Assembly (NCBI GenBank): GCA_002189035.1
Contig: NEEC01000015.1
Coordinates: 1,860,001-1,924,000, forward strand
Source: Utricularia gibba
Taxonomy: Eukaryota; Streptophyta; Magnoliopsida; Lamiales; Lentibulariaceae
DNA: 64,000 nt
Direction of reading: 5' to 3'
Notes under the pieces: model-generated
What the model saw: only the letters and a program-made list of their open reading frames with translations
What the model was told of the DNA's origin: nothing
Databases searched by the model: none
Position numbers and translations under genes: made by a program
In this document: piece by piece, positions 1 through 16,033 of the stretch
Layout: every line of letters starts with the position of its first letter
Position numbering within the stretch: position 1 is the first letter of the stretch

Positions 1-97
1 TGATCATCCCGTGGTTTTTATGATACGCTGTTTTCATATTGTTTTCTTCCCTGTAAGATAATGGTATCGAAACTTTTTACATTTTCTCTACATGCAG

Positions 98-942
98 TCA
101 ATACTGAGGCAAGCCAATTTCAAAAATGCAAAATTATTAGGGGCGAGCTTCTTCGATGCAGATTTAACAGGTAGTCTCAGGACTGCATATCTAGAACGTG
201 CTTGTTTTTATCTGGAGGTGGTGTTCATTTGATTCTTGTTGTATAACCAGGAGCAGACCTTTCTGATGCTGATCTAAGAGGTGCTGACTTTCTTTGGCAA
301 ATGTTACTAAGGTGTGTTCTCATTTGTCTGCTGCAGCTCTCGTGTACCTTGCCTGCGCTTCTGCACAGTTGCCGTGTCTCACATTGATCTCAAAGCCACA
401 CTGCAACTGAATCGAACATTTTATTGTCATGTGCCAATTGGTTTTCTGAAATGTTGTTAGTAGGCGAACCTGAGCAATGCTAATTTGGAGGGAGCACTTG
501 CGACGGGGAATACATCATTCAGGGGCTCAAATATCACCGGTGCAGGTATGTGAAATAGACTATTAATGGCGTGCAACCAATTTGCAACAAGCTAGTGTCT
601 CGGTCTCTAATGCAAGAAAATTTGCTCAGATTTCACAGATGTTCCATTGAGGGATGACCAACGTGAGTACCTCTGTAAGGTTGCAGACGGGTAAGAAACG
701 CCAAATATTGAGATTCAAACTTGAAACTAAAACTTGGAACACTATGTCCAACGAGGAACAAATGCATGCATGCTTTCTTCTAGCTGCTGATTTGCTCTGG
801 TGTTGGTTTTTTTTTTTTTTTTCTAATGCAGCTTATTGTAAAACCATTGAAATTGATTCCTCTCATGTGTTGTGTTCTGGTGATTTGCAGAGTGAACCCT
901 GTGACAGGAAATGAAACCAGGGAAACGCTGCTCTGCAAGTGA
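98..942 (+). CDS. Thylakoid lumenal 15 kDa-type pentapeptide-repeat protein (3' part, one frameshift)
   Basis: Five exons can be read: 98-170, 251-311, 464-545, 630-690 and 891-942; the gene begins left of the window. The product has A(D/N)LxX pentapeptide repeats (GASFFDADLTGADLSDADL, then ANLSNANLEGA) and ends FTDVPLRDDQREYLCKVADG...LLCK with two cysteines. This matches the right-handed beta-helix lumenal proteins of the Arabidopsis At2g44920 type; their role is not settled. Exon 251-311 is 61 nt where phase requires 62: the repeat GADFSLAN is broken because the T-run at 289-291 is one base short. Everything downstream is conserved in sequence and phase, so a consensus error is more likely than a pseudogene. 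The gene converges on CDC5. The plastid and lumen transit peptides lie outside the window. Confidence 0.85.
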
Positions 943-1290
943 GTCACTGCACATACAGGCCTTCTCTTGTGTTGTTTGCTGATATCAATTTACAAGCTGT
1001 TGTTCGAAACATCGAGTGATGTTTTGTGAAATCAAATTGCCACAGTCGTTGAAATACATAGAACATCACTTCTCTCATTCGGATTTCATTACAATGTTCA
1101 AACCACACCTTACATCGCATGATCACATACATGCTTGTGCTCATCCAATGAGAGGAACCCGGCGTGTTTTAGGCGCACCATACATGGCACTCGCCTTGCT
1201 TTGTAGTGTCTCCTTTTCGTGGACCAGGAACTGAATAGTTTCTCGATAATGAGATTCAAGGATCAAATTCATAGCCAAGTTAATGATTCA
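943..1290. other. Convergent 3' spacer
   Basis: This is the space between the stop codons of the lumenal protein gene (+) and CDC5 (-). It presumably holds both 3' UTRs. I see no other gene in it. Confidence 0.6.
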
Positions 1291-5346
<4,056 letters not shown>

Positions 5347-6258
5347 ATGTGCAGTTCTCTTGAGAAAGACTACAAATTGTGCGAAGAACTCGGCCGTGGC
5401 CGCTTCGGCGTCGTCTACCGGTGCTACTCCCTCGCAGGCGACGGATTCTTCGCCTGCAAATCCATCAACAAGTCCTCAATCGCAGGCGACGACATCGATC
5501 GCCGTTGCATTGACGTCGAGCCCAAGATTTTGAGTCTCCTTTCCGGATCCCCTAACATTGTCGCCCTCCATGGAGTTTACGAAGACGATGAGTATGTAAA
5601 CCTCATTGTCGATCTCTGCGAAGGTGGTGACCTCTATGACCGCATTTCTTGCGGCCGTCGCTTGCCCGAGACTGAAGCCGCCGTCGTTCTGAAGCAATTG
5701 GTGACCGCCATTGCGTGTTGCCATCGATTAGGTATCGCGCACCGCGATATCAAGCCTTGTAACATCCTATTCGATTCTCTCGGGCGGTTAATGTTAGCCG
5801 ATTTCGGATCCGCGGAGCTGTTTCGAGTCTCGAAGATGACCGGAATTGTAGGAACGCCGTACTACGTCGCTCCGGAGATACTAAGCGGCGGCTATTACAC
5901 CGAGAAAGTGGACATTTGGAGCGCCGGCGTTATTTTGTACATACTGCTCGCCGGCATTCCTCCTTTTAACGGCGAAGGACCGGCAGAGATATTTCGTTCC
6001 GTAATCCACGGGAGTTTAAGATTTCCATCACAAATCTTTGGGTCAATTTCACCGGAGGCCAAGGATCTGCTGAGAAAGATGATATGCAGGGACGTATCTC
6101 GCAGGCTTTCCGCGGAGCAAGTTCTCAGTAAGCACTTCGATTAAACAATGCGAATGTGAAAAAATTCCGTATAACGAACTGTGAATTGAAGAGAGTCTCC
6201 CTTCTCTGTTGCAGGGCATCCATTCCTTCTTCTCCCATCAACGGCAGAAGTTCCTTGA
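5347..6258 (+). CDS. PPCK: Phosphoenolpyruvate carboxylase kinase
   Basis: Two exons, 5347-6127 and 6215-6258, give 274 residues, the usual size for PPCK, which is little more than a bare Ser/Thr kinase domain without the EF hands of CDPKs. The single late intron after SAEQVL is at the family's position. Visible motifs: glycine loop GRGRFGVV, Lys in FACKSINKS, catalytic loop HRDIKPCNILFD, ADFGSAEL, and activation segment GTPYYVAPE. PPCK phosphorylates PEP carboxylase near its N terminus, lowers its malate sensitivity, and is controlled mostly by transcript level and turnover. The catalytic loop has PCN where PDN is usual, and the last exon reads RHPF instead of RHPW. The required H-R-D, K and N are all present, so it should be active. 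Confidence 0.92.
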
Positions 6259-6953
6259 AGCAGGGGGGAGGGCCTGTTAGAGCAACACCAACCCCAGCCG
6301 TCGGATCGATCTTATCCTAACTTCGTTTTGGTATTCAGATGTAGAGTTTGTTGCTTTTGTGCATAACGAATCTTGGATTATTAAAAAATTAGAAGTGGTT
6401 ATCCTGTTAGTTCCCTTTTTTCCGGGAGTTAAATTCGTAATGCTAATGGATCTGTACGTCCAGGATTCAAAGATTCCTCGTGGATCCGACAAGTACAGAG
6501 CCTCGTGGGATTGCCCTAATCAACCGTACGTAATGGTAATTTAATGTTAGGCCTGAATCATGACACTTGAAAAAAAAAACTAAAAATCCTCGTCTTGCAT
6601 CATATATTCTAGACCGCCGGTTGTGAGTGATAAAATAAAACCATTGTTCTAATTCCAGGGAACAGAGATAAGTTTGTGGCGGGTGGCCACCAAGGCCCAG
6701 GGGAGATAAAATATCAAGCACCCATCCAAAAATATCACGTTCCTCGTGTCAGATATCTGTTAGAAATTAAAAAAATAAATTAAAATAAGATGAGCAGTTG
6801 CTCATCCTTATTTTCAGCAGTGAGTGCCATTCCTGACTGCTCTGCACCAACTTGGAGGAAGCAAGAAGATGAGCGAACGGTCTCATTGAATAAAAATGTT
6901 ACAGGAGAGAGAGAGGGGGCAGAAGTGCTTTTGATGTAATAGGAAGTTTCCTT
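6259..6953. other. Convergent spacer between PPCK and cyclophilin
   Basis: It holds the two 3' UTRs. Short open frames here lack any recognisable domain. I see nothing else. Confidence 0.5.
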
Positions 6954-7478
6954 CTATGGATCAGCAATCTGCCCACAGTCCTCCACAACCACAGGGGAGC
7001 TAGTAGTTCCGTCTTGAGAGCCAACTTTCTCCATAGCTTTTACTACGCTGTAACCATCGACAACCTTACCGAACACCACGTGCTTCCCATCAAGCCAAGA
7101 AGTCTTGGTTGTGGTGATGAAGAATTGGGATCCATTGGTGTGAGGCCCTGAATTTGCCATTGACAGAAGACCGGGCTCTGTGTGCTTCAGCTTGAAGTTC
7201 TCGTCTGAAAATTTCGCCCCGTATATTGATTCTCCTCCTGTCCCATTACCCCGAGTGAAGTCTCCACCTTGGCACATGAAGTTCGGAATTATGCGATGGA
7301 AGGTTGATCCCTTGTAGTGCAAAGGCTTCCCAGAGGCTCCGATCCCCTTCTCTCCAGTGCACAGCGCTCGGAAATTCTCGGCAGTTTTGGGAGTAATATC
7401 AGCAAACAGTTCCATCACAACTCGCCCTGCCTTTGCCTTCCCAATCAATATGTCGAAAAATACCCGTGGGTTCTTCAT
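6954..7478 (-). CDS. Cytosolic cyclophilin-type peptidyl-prolyl isomerase
   Basis: A single coding exon encodes 174 residues, starting at [10 protein letters not shown]. It contains the whole cyclophilin signature: [34 protein letters not shown], and [10 protein letters not shown] with the cyclosporin-binding Trp. The plant-type insertion ([14 protein letters not shown]) marks it as a CYP18/CYP19-class cytosolic enzyme, which catalyses prolyl cis-trans isomerisation and binds cyclosporin A. A longer in-frame extension upstream of the chosen ATG is intron sequence: a good acceptor (run of T then cag) lies at 7492-7494, 13 nt before the ATG. A matching donor (g|gtgagt) is at 7948, so a 5' UTR intron of about 457 bp is likely. 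Confidence 0.95.
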   Translation of the reverse strand: MKNPRVFFDILIGKAKAGRVVMELFADITPKTAENFRALCTGEKGIGASGKPLHYKGSTFHRIIPNFMCQGGDFTRGNGTGGESIYGAKFSDENFKLKHTEPGLLSMANSGPHTNGSQFFITTTKTSWLDGKHVVFGKVVDGYSVVKAMEKVGSQDGTTSSPVVVEDCGQIADP

Positions 7479-7491
7479 GGCTAAAGCGAAT

Positions 7492-7948
7492 CTGAAAAAA
7501 AAAATGAAGAACGGGAATGTAAAAGGAACGCATTCTTCCGTAGAAAATCCTAGCAAAAACCAACAAGACAGAAACAAGCTATAACAAGCAATTCCAAAAC
7601 TGCCTTACGAAATTTAGCAAACAGTTCGCGCGCACTACTAAATGAAACCAACGAAGACACAATTCAGGGGTAGGTCAACACTACGATGGGGTTATGTGCG
7701 TTCATCCCGTCATGAGCCTTCACAACCAACAAGCAGGCGACAAGGTCATTAACATACGGGCAACGAACACATACTTTCTATAGCACAATTTTTGAGCTCA
7801 ACGGAAATTTCAGCTAGTTTTTATCTCCGTGAAGCCTTCGATATGTGCACGCGCATCCTTTTTTAAAAAGCATCCAGAGAAATCCACACACTATCCAACT
7901 GGAAACATAGAAAACGTAAAATGCGACTCGAAATCAGTAAAAACTCAC
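7492..7948 (-). other. Probable 5' UTR intron of the cyclophilin gene
   Basis: On the minus strand the donor is TG|gtgagttt (7948-7947) and the acceptor is a T-tract followed by cag (7494-7492). Leader introns like this are common in highly expressed plant housekeeping genes. The first exon would end at 7949, with site II boxes (GGCCCA/GGGCCC) at 8050-8080 upstream. Confidence 0.6.
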
Positions 7949-8060
7949 CAAAATTCTTCGATGGCCAACGTTGCCGGACACTGTTTTTTAAACAACGCCG
8001 GCCACTAAAGCGTTCTAGGGTTTATTTAACAGATACTGAGGAGACAGAAATCGGGCCCAA

Positions 8061-9887
8061 AAGCCCATGAAGGCCCAATATCTACTCAAGGCGTCGCTTC
8101 TCCTGCTTTAAATAAAAGCCACCGGCAATATATTTTTAAAATATATATTTTATCATATAAATAACATTTTATTTATTAAATAATGAACGGCTAAATTGTT
8201 CTTTTTTCTTCACTTGTATTAATAAAATGCAAAGACGGTTCATTATATAAATAACATTTAAAGAATCTCCAAAATGCTTTTCAACAAAAAATAATTTAAA
8301 ATGTTAAAATTTAATATAGAAAAAACAAAAATTAGTAAAAAATAAAATGTATAATAAGAATTCAAATTTTAATATTTCTAAAAACTTTAGTATCAATAAT
8401 ATTGTTTAGAACATAGGAGGAGTAATCACCTCAATTTTGAGACGTGACCATGTTTGCATATTTAGACTAAACATGTAACCATCTCTAGAAATGTTTTGCA
8501 TATTACTTACTACTTGGTGCTCTATAGCAGACCCACCCGACCCGGCTTCGTATGCGGGTATTTGGTAGCCCCGTGAATGACCCGAGAGAATGCGAGAGCA
8601 TCTTTGTTCATGTATGGCAATGCCTGAAAAATAAAATGTGAAGTATTATTTTTCACAAAAAGTTTAATCTCGATTCATTCATGTCGTGTACAAGGAGTAT
8701 GCTTCTATTGGAATTATTCGATAAAGTTTAATTTATGAACTATTAATGAATATAAATCAAAAGAATGATAGTTTAAAGTGATACGTATGTATAATTAATT
8801 TATAATGACATAAGAAACTAACTTGACAGAATATTTCGAAAAATTAAATGAATTAGTTATCATTTAAATTTCATAGACAAAATTTAATGATAAAAAAAGA
8901 GAGAGAAAAGAAGAGGGTGGTTCTAGGGTTAGATTTGTGTTGTTAATGAAGGGTGTGGATGGATTTAATTGGCCGGTATCTGATGAGGCAAGTGGTGCGT
9001 GTATGTGTGTGTAGGGAGTAGGGACTGACCAGATGCACCGGACCACACGCACACATTCTCCCCAAGGAATTGCACTCCAATAATGTCTTGACCTAACCCT
9101 TTTTTTTTTTTTTACTGCATAACTATTTTTCGTTTTTTTTCTTTTTTTTAAATCTTAATTAAATATTCTTTTTTATTCATTGAGATGAGTCTTCCCCCGT
9201 AGAACTTGGAATTAAAAAGGAAATAAAATTGGGCCGACATGAAGAAGGGATGAGAAGAATGGTAAGAAAGAGACAAACAAGGAATGATTTCCCTGCATTG
9301 TAATATCGACTTAGGAGCAATATTTGAATTGATGAGAAAAAAAAAGCGAAATTTAATGATCAAATTTGAAGGAAATTTTGAGAATATTTAGTTAATAGGG
9401 TTCGATTTTTATAAAAAAATAAATTTCAAAAAAAGAAAATAGGTTTATTGAACGGCGAGGGATGAGTTGATTCCTTTCCGTTCTCCGGCTGCTGGTGCTG
9501 GTGGTGGGCAGCGTGGGGGTGTGTTGTTCATCTGAGGGAGGGAGGAAATAATGAAGGGGGCCGACAACGACAGGGAAGAAGACAAGACAGCGAAGAAGCC
9601 CCATAACTTTGAAACAGTAACTAACCCCACCACCGGAAACCTAAACCCCAGCCCCCTATCCTATTTTTCTTCTTCTTAAATACGTCTTGTTCTTTTCTAA
9701 TCACTCATTGGTCTTCTGCACTTTCTTTTTCCGCATAGTCTTCGCTGCTCTCCTGCAAATCTCTGTCTTTTTAACTCTCAGTCTTCGGATCATTTAATTC
9801 AGTTTTCACCAACTAGGGTTCTTCTTCCATACCCTCGTAATTCACCGTCTTCTTCTTCATCGGAAGAATACGGCCTAGTTTCCATAC
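8061..9887. other. AT-rich spacer and promoter of the AHL gene
   Basis: It is strongly AT-rich from 8100 to 9450, then pyrimidine-rich just before the AHL start (9650-9880), which looks like 5' UTR. No coding region, tRNA or transposon termini were recognised. Confidence 0.5.
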
Positions 9888-10754
9888 ATGGCGAACCGGT
9901 GGTGGACCGGGGATGTGGGGTTTCCGGGCTCAGCCACGGGGGTTGACTTGTCGTCTTCTTCATCCACCATGAAACCAGATCTTGGGATATCCATCAATCA
10001 GACCATAGGCTACTCCATCAAGAACCCAGATCTGAGTATATCCATGTACGACGGGGGAGTTGGGGAGGAGGAGGAAGAAAGGGAGCACAGTGATGAGCCC
10101 AAAGAAGGAGCCGTCGATATGCCCGCTCGCCGCGCTAGAGGCCGCCCGCCAGGATCCAAAAACAAGCCTAAACCCCCGATTTTCGTCACCAGGGACAGCC
10201 CCAATGCTCTCTGTAGCCACGTTTTGGAGGTCGCCAGCGGAGCCGACATCGCCGACTCCATCGCCCACTACGCTCGGAGAAGACAAAAGGGAGTTTGCGT
10301 CCTCAGCGCAAATGGAACAGTTACAAACGTCACCATCCGTCAGCCTACGGCCCCCGGCGCCGTAATGGCTCTTCAAGGAACTTACGAAATTCTCTCCCTC
10401 ACGGGTTCCTTTCTTCCAGGGCCGGCGCCGCCGGGTGCTACCGGACTCACAGTCTACTTATCTGCCGGACAGGGGCAAGTTGTCGGCGGAAGCGTGGTCG
10501 GTTCCTTGATTGCTGTTGGCCCCGTGCTGGTTATCGCTTCCACGTTCGCAAACGCCACCTACGAACGGCTTCCGATAGAGGAAGAGGACGCCGGCGGAAT
10601 TGAGACACCGGGGCAGCATAGTGGTAAAAGCGATCCGTCCTCCGGCCATTTAGAAGCTTACAATATGCAGAATTTGCTCAACAGTAGCGCCGGGGGCAAA
10701 TCAACAGTGAATCATCTCTTGGCTGGAGCCATGGACGCCATCCTTTCTAGTTAA
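9888..10754 (+). CDS. AT-hook motif nuclear-localized protein (AHL, single hook, PPC domain)
   Basis: An intronless gene of 288 residues. One AT-hook ([14 protein letters not shown], residues 84-97) is followed by a PPC/DUF296 domain (about 98-225) with [16 protein letters not shown] and [16 protein letters not shown], then [12 protein letters not shown] single hook and no introns fit Clade A AHLs, which bind AT-rich, matrix-attachment DNA as trimers and repress growth genes; some members bind gibberellin 3-oxidase promoters in Arabidopsis. The conserved hexapeptide GRFEIL of the PPC domain is GTYEIL here (residues 164-169). The N-terminus has a Ser run and an acidic stretch before the hook. 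Confidence 0.93.
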   Translation: MANRWWTGDVGFPGSATGVDLSSSSSTMKPDLGISINQTIGYSIKNPDLSISMYDGGVGEEEEEREHSDEPKEGAVDMPARRARGRPPGSKNKPKPPIFVTRDSPNALCSHVLEVASGADIADSIAHYARRRQKGVCVLSANGTVTNVTIRQPTAPGAVMALQGTYEILSLTGSFLPGPAPPGATGLTVYLSAGQGQVVGGSVVGSLIAVGPVLVIASTFANATYERLPIEEEDAGGIETPGQHSGKSDPSSGHLEAYNMQNLLNSSAGGKSTVNHLLAGAMDAILSS

Positions 10755-11967
10755 TCTCATGAATCGTCGCTCTTTTCTACTCTTGTTGTTCCTACTGCTG
10801 CTGCTGTTGCTATTGTGTATGTGTAATCCGTTTGTCACCATTCTCATCTACTGTTGCTGTGTTCCGTCGTCGCTTTTTCTTCTTCTTTTTTTTTTCTTTC
10901 CTGCTTCTCCCCATCAGTTAAAAAAATAAAAACTGTAAAATTCATCCTCTTCATCCCTTGTAAAAACCCTAGAGTGGAACGTGCAGGCGGTGTTGTTAAG
11001 ACAATAATTTGTATGAAACCCTTCATATTTTCGATCAGTAATAAACAAACGTTTATCCTAATAATATTTTCCATTGGGTGATTCCATCGTGAGCCCGTAT
11101 TTAGAAAAAAAAAAAAAATACCAAAGTGAGTTTTGACCGATTAATACTTCAGAGTTTTAATTCCGGCTCTTGCATGTATTTATATGCTATGAGTAGGTAC
11201 TAAAATCCCATTCATGAGCTATCACGGCACGACACTAAAGCTCAGCAGCCGCTACTTCAGTTATCAGATTCTGCTACTTGGGTTTCAGTCAAACAAAGGG
11301 TTACCAGATTTGTGTAAGCATGCCCTGCCCTGCCCTGCTCTGGTGTGTTCACATCACAGACAGTGAGAGCAAAAGATGTGTGAACGTGGGTGAAGGCGAT
11401 ATCAAAGTTAGGGATTGGGATGTGACACAAAGCAGCAGCAGTAGTAGGAGTAGTAGGAGTCGTAGATCATGAGTGGATCCATTAAAAAGCTACAGTCGAA
11501 TGAAAGACCCACTGCTGTTACCTCATTTTTCCATATGTGACCACTGGCGCGTACTTGATGGCTAGATGGGTATCAGATGCAATAAAGGGCCATCATTTTT
11601 GGTGATGATACCGCACCACCGACCATAATCCTACAAATAAAAGAGCAAAAAAACAAAGGGGATCTTGGTTCCCTGACCACAAGCTTCAGTTGAAAGAAAA
11701 TGGCTCCTAAGTGAAGTTGACAGCCACAAAACATGGTTCCAAGATCAGTGGCGATTAAAATTCGCCCCCACTTGTATACCAGGACTGAAAAATGAATGGC
11801 TCACATAAAGTTATCATCCAAGATTAGCAGAGGCAGTTGGCTTTGAGTTAGGATTAGTAAATAGGCACAGACTTAATATAGTCAAGCTCCATTTCCAATA
11901 TGTGTTGTGTGGTCTGGCAATGAAATATAATCAGAAAAGCACTGCCACAGGAAGGGGATGCTACTTT
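10755..11967. other. Convergent spacer between AHL and the CCA enzyme
   Basis: Besides 3' UTR sequence it holds a short AGC/AGT trinucleotide tract (about 11430-11465) and poly-A runs. No gene is recognised. Confidence 0.5.
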
Positions 11968-14041
11968 TTAGTCCATCCTGAGACGTTTGGATCGGGCTTC
12001 CATTATCCAGTCACGGCAGTCTTGTTTAGATCCTGAGGGAAAGGAAAGCTGCCACTCGAGCATCTTCTGTTGCCATTCCTTAACCAGGGGTCCTCCGGTT
12101 TTCAGCTCAAAGATTTCCATGATATCCTTGCCGTTCAACAGCGGTGTGAGTTCCCATACTCTATCCAGCCCCATGCCAAAAATCGTCTTTTGTACCCTGT
12201 CAATCAGCTCCTTCCTCTCATTTAATTCCTTGCTTTTGTTTGATGTGCCTTTGCTGAAAGCAATGCCTGCAGGGTAGAGGAGCATGGAAAGAACCAGGGC
12301 TGCTCGCCATGACTCTTTTACTTCTCGGATAATCAATCCACATAATATCTTAAGTTTTGAAGCAACGGGCACATCAATTAGTTCTTGCTTCCAGTCAACT
12401 TCAGGAACTTTTAAATCGTCATCAGATATAATATTAGGAATCAGAGACAAAAATTTCTCTGCTGCAACGTGAAGAGCGATAACATTTTCGGCATCACTGT
12501 TCTTCAGTTTGAGAGAAGTACAAATGACATAGTGCACGGCTGGAACCAATTTCCCATTTCTAGCCACGTAGGAGGAGGTTCTGAATGGCAGCATCAGAGC
12601 AGCGTACAAGCAAAGCCTCTGCTGGTCATTTGTCGAAAAATATGAGCCTAAACACTGGAGCAACGTCCACGCTGAATCCATGTAAGCCACACAGTTCCCT
12701 TCGCATCCCTCTGGAGCTAGAGGTTTCATCTCAGAAGGAAGGGTGAATACAACCCAAAAAAGTTGCAATTGTGAAATATACGCGATTGCTTTAACTGGTT
12801 GTTTTCCTGCTATCATCAGATCAACTTCATGACCAACACGCTCCCGACTGATTTTCTCAACGATGGCAGCTATCACATCATCATCCGCAGCTGCTATCTT
12901 AAGTTCTCCATCCAGCTCAAAGTTGAATCTTGAAGCAAAACGTATAGCTCGAAGAACTCTGAGAGGATCATCCAAAAAGGTCTGTTTTGGTGGCAATGGT
13001 GTTACTATTTTCCCAGCTTTCAAGTCAGAAATGCCTCTTCCTGTAAAATCCTCAACTGAATTTGTATTAATGTTGTAAAACAAGCTGTTGATTGTTAAAT
13101 CCCTACGGAAAGCATCCTCTTCGGGTGTGCCAAATCTCATTGTTGGGATTCGACTATTATTGCTGTAATCTTCAGCTCTTAAGTTGACAAAATCAATCTG
13201 TACACCAAAGATGCGCATGTTTGCAGTTTCTAAATGCTTGGACTGATCTGGATTTCGCTGAATCACACCAACCCCACGACTCTCTTCACCTTTATCCACC
13301 AAATACTTGTTCACCCTTTCACAGAACTCACTGCCCAGCATATCATCAAGCGCCACATCAATGTCATTACACTCCTTACCCAATAACTTGTCACGAACCC
13401 AGCCACCAGCAACACGAAGCTGAGTCTGGAGATCACAGTGGCGAACAACTTCAATCAAAAAATCAAAAATTTCCTTCTCCTTTGCTGAGAGATCGATACG
13501 CTCCTTCACACTGACTAGAGGTTGTGACGTACACATTGTAGACGTTCTGAAACCGAAACAAGAATACCTCTGGAGGCACAAAGGTGTAATCTTTAAATTG
13601 GGATGAGCGGTAAGTCCTGTAAGAAATGGCAGACGTGGTAGTGACAGACTCAGTCCCAAAAACCTGAAAGAAAAAGTCCACCTCATTAAGAACTTCCACG
13701 AAGGCATTTTTATTCAGATAGACATCCACAACTTCAACGAGAAATACATAGTACGGTTTATGAACACAATAAGAACCACTAGAGACGCTGACACTCAGAA
13801 CTCAAAAGGAGGCAATTCCCGATATCCATGTCCAAGCTCACAACTTAGAAACTGGGGATCGTACATACGGGTGATGGGATCACAGCCAGTACGCACCCAT
13901 TCCAGAACTTAAGAAGCAATGCCCGGAACGATTGCATATACAGTTTCCTCTTATTCACACAGCAGAAAAGTAAACAACACAGACATCCGATCCAGACTAT
14001 CCCCTAATAAAACCTTGACGAGAAGAGCACAAAACTCACAT
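11968..14041 (-). CDS. CCA tRNA nucleotidyltransferase (start codon formed by splicing)
   Basis: The enzyme adds or repairs the 3' CCA of tRNAs in nucleus/cytosol, mitochondria and plastids. The main exon 13663-11968 carries all class II motifs: A (GGWVRDKLLGKECNDIDVAL), B (RRDLTINSLFYN), D (DDPLRVLRAIRFASRF) and E (ERVGHEVDLM). A clear acceptor (tttctttcag) lies at 13664-13666 and a donor (CCAAT|gtgagt) at 14039. Joining them creates ATG from AT (14041-14040) and G (13663), with an in-frame TAG six bases upstream. The 565-residue product then starts MFLGLSLSLPRLPFL, an Arg-containing, acid-poor organelle presequence. A second Met (MCTSQPLVSVKER) could give the cytosolic form, as known for this family. 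Reading straight through the intron gives a longer, unlikely N-terminus. Confidence 0.92.
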
Positions 14042-14451
14042 TGGAATCTAAACCAGACTCGGCGTCTAGAAGCAGTTCCCACTTCGCATCTTCATTCCCC
14101 AAGTTCCCTCCAATACCTAAACCCTCGTCTCGTTCCCCAATATAAAGTATCCGCCTCTATATTTGCATCTCCACCACCACGATTTTCCCCTCAATCTTTC
14201 CCCTAATCAAATTTCAAATTTAGGGCTTTTGAATTTTGCATTTTTTAAAAAAATTAAAAATTGATTTACCCATTTTTTTATAGAATATATAAAACTTTGA
14301 GCTTTACTTCATTTGAACCCGAAATGTATCTGTATTAAGTTTTCAAAGAGTATTTCCAAGGTAGCATGAGCAACTGAAACAACAGCTTCAGCAACTCAAC
14401 GCAGTAATTCCTAATGGCGAAAAGCTACCACAATCTAACACGTTAGAGGCT

Positions 14452-15352
14452 TCACTCTTTTTGACACACATTCTTTGATGATTCTTCAGAATGGGAAATT
14501 CTCAGGTCTTCAATCTGCATGATGAAAAGCAGCCAATGTTACAAACTATAACACAGGAAAGGAGAAGGGAAGAAGAGTGCTATGGAAACGGTTACACAAG
14601 ACCTCTTGACATTTTGCTTGATGCTTGGCCAAAAGCTCGTCATATTGACGTTGAAGATCAGAGAAATCTGCCTTCAGCTTTTCATGTTCAGCAAGTGTAG
14701 GCCCTCCCAATCTTTGCTGGATGAACCTGTTGAATTAAACGAGTGTCACAATTGGCTTTTCGTGTGTTAAAAAAGGCCCCTTTTCCTAAAACCAAATCCA
14801 GATTTTGAGACATATCACTTACTCAATAGCTGAGGAAGGCTTCTCGTTCTGCTCATACAATGAGACAAGAGCTATACACAAAGGGAGCACAGTGTGGTTA
14901 CGAGATCACTCAATAGGATTTTGATAGAAACTAGCAAATGAAGAGGAGAGATCTAGCCAAGAGACAAACCTTTCGTTAGAGCATCAAGGACTCCGTTAGA
15001 ATCCAAGTACTTTCTAAATACCTCCTTCTTAGCTTCCTTTTCCTGTTGACGGTATAGAAAAGAGTCGAACTTATCACCTTTCCTTCAAAGCCACATCTTA
15101 TGCGCAGGAAAAAACTCTAAAGAGTTTAACACTTGGAAGAACGATGATAAACCTTCAATAAAAAAAAACCAGCTCCCGGATCCTAAAAACCAATACACCA
15201 TACACACAACACGACACGTCTGAACTCCCAAATTACAGACCAACACCCAAGCGCATTTACATAACCTCTATCCCACTACACCCACATTTAATAATCCTAA
15301 AAAACTGCTTCCGCAACAAATACTTGAGATCAGCATTCATACGGACCTCCAT
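14452..15352 (-). CDS. MYCBP/AMY-1-like small protein
   Basis: Five coding exons (15352-15347, 15042-14970, 14871-14823, 14726-14603, 14514-14452) join in phase to 104 residues, almost the size of human c-Myc-binding protein (103). Conserved blocks: KEAKKEVFRKYLDSNGVLDA, LVSLYEQNEKPSSAIEF, and the predicted coiled coil KLKADFSDLQRQYDELLAKH. Its animal relative binds Myc and AKAPs; the plant role is unknown. The first coding exon is only ATGGAG. The last intron has a weak donor (GAG|gtcttg); without splicing there the protein would end CQEVLCNRFHST instead of CQEIEDLRISHSEES. An upstream 5' UTR exon probably exists (donor near 15445, acceptor just before the ATG). Confidence 0.85.
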
Positions 15353-16033
15353 TGCTCTGTTAAAATGGGATCAAAAGGAACGCTTTACATTTCCAAGCAG
15401 GCAATCGGGTGCGGAAAACTTTACCATTCTTCACGAAGCTTTCGCCACTCCGAGATCTAACACTCGAGGATGTCCAGCAGCTCCGAGACAGTCGGTGGTG
15501 ATTTAGATCTTCGAAAGAATGCGAAAGATCTGTTGAGTATATACACGAAATGGGACATCAAGAAAGCGAAAGATCTTCATGATTGCACTATATGGGCCTC
15601 CCCTTCTTGTAACTCTACCAGCCCAATAAGGTTTTGCACCCGTACAAGAAGCCCGAAAAAAGACGTGAACAGCCCATTACAAGGTGGCCCCACAATACTG
15701 ACACCCTTGCAGCTTTGACTTCCATCTCCCCCGAGAATTCGGACAAGGCGGATGTGGATCACATTAGCGGCGCATTATAGCACCCAATTCGGCGGAACGT
15801 CAGTTCTGACTTGTGAGCACGCTAACGTGGCCCATATAGCGGCGCATTTTAGCGTTCGCCACCTGAAATCGATAGAATCATGAGTTTCAGCTCTACAAAA
15901 CAGAAAAAAAAAAAGATCGATTGGATGAATGGAAACTCATTCAATCATCCCCATATTTACATACCTGGGAAACATGACTTAGCTGCAACTGTTCATTGGA
16001 TGCGTAAGAGTTGCGAAAGGAACGTTTCCAACT
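15353..16033. other. Upstream region of the MYCBP-like gene
   Basis: It contains the likely 5' UTR exon (about 15445-15520, minus) and promoter with GGCCCA-type boxes (15594-15660). The space 15730-16033 up to the SWC2 stop codon shows no gene. Confidence 0.5.

Noticed and set aside
15470-15718. Open frame on the plus strand starting MSSSSETVGGDLDL
   Set aside because: It lies over the 5' UTR exon and promoter of the minus-strand MYCBP-like gene and has no recognised domain.
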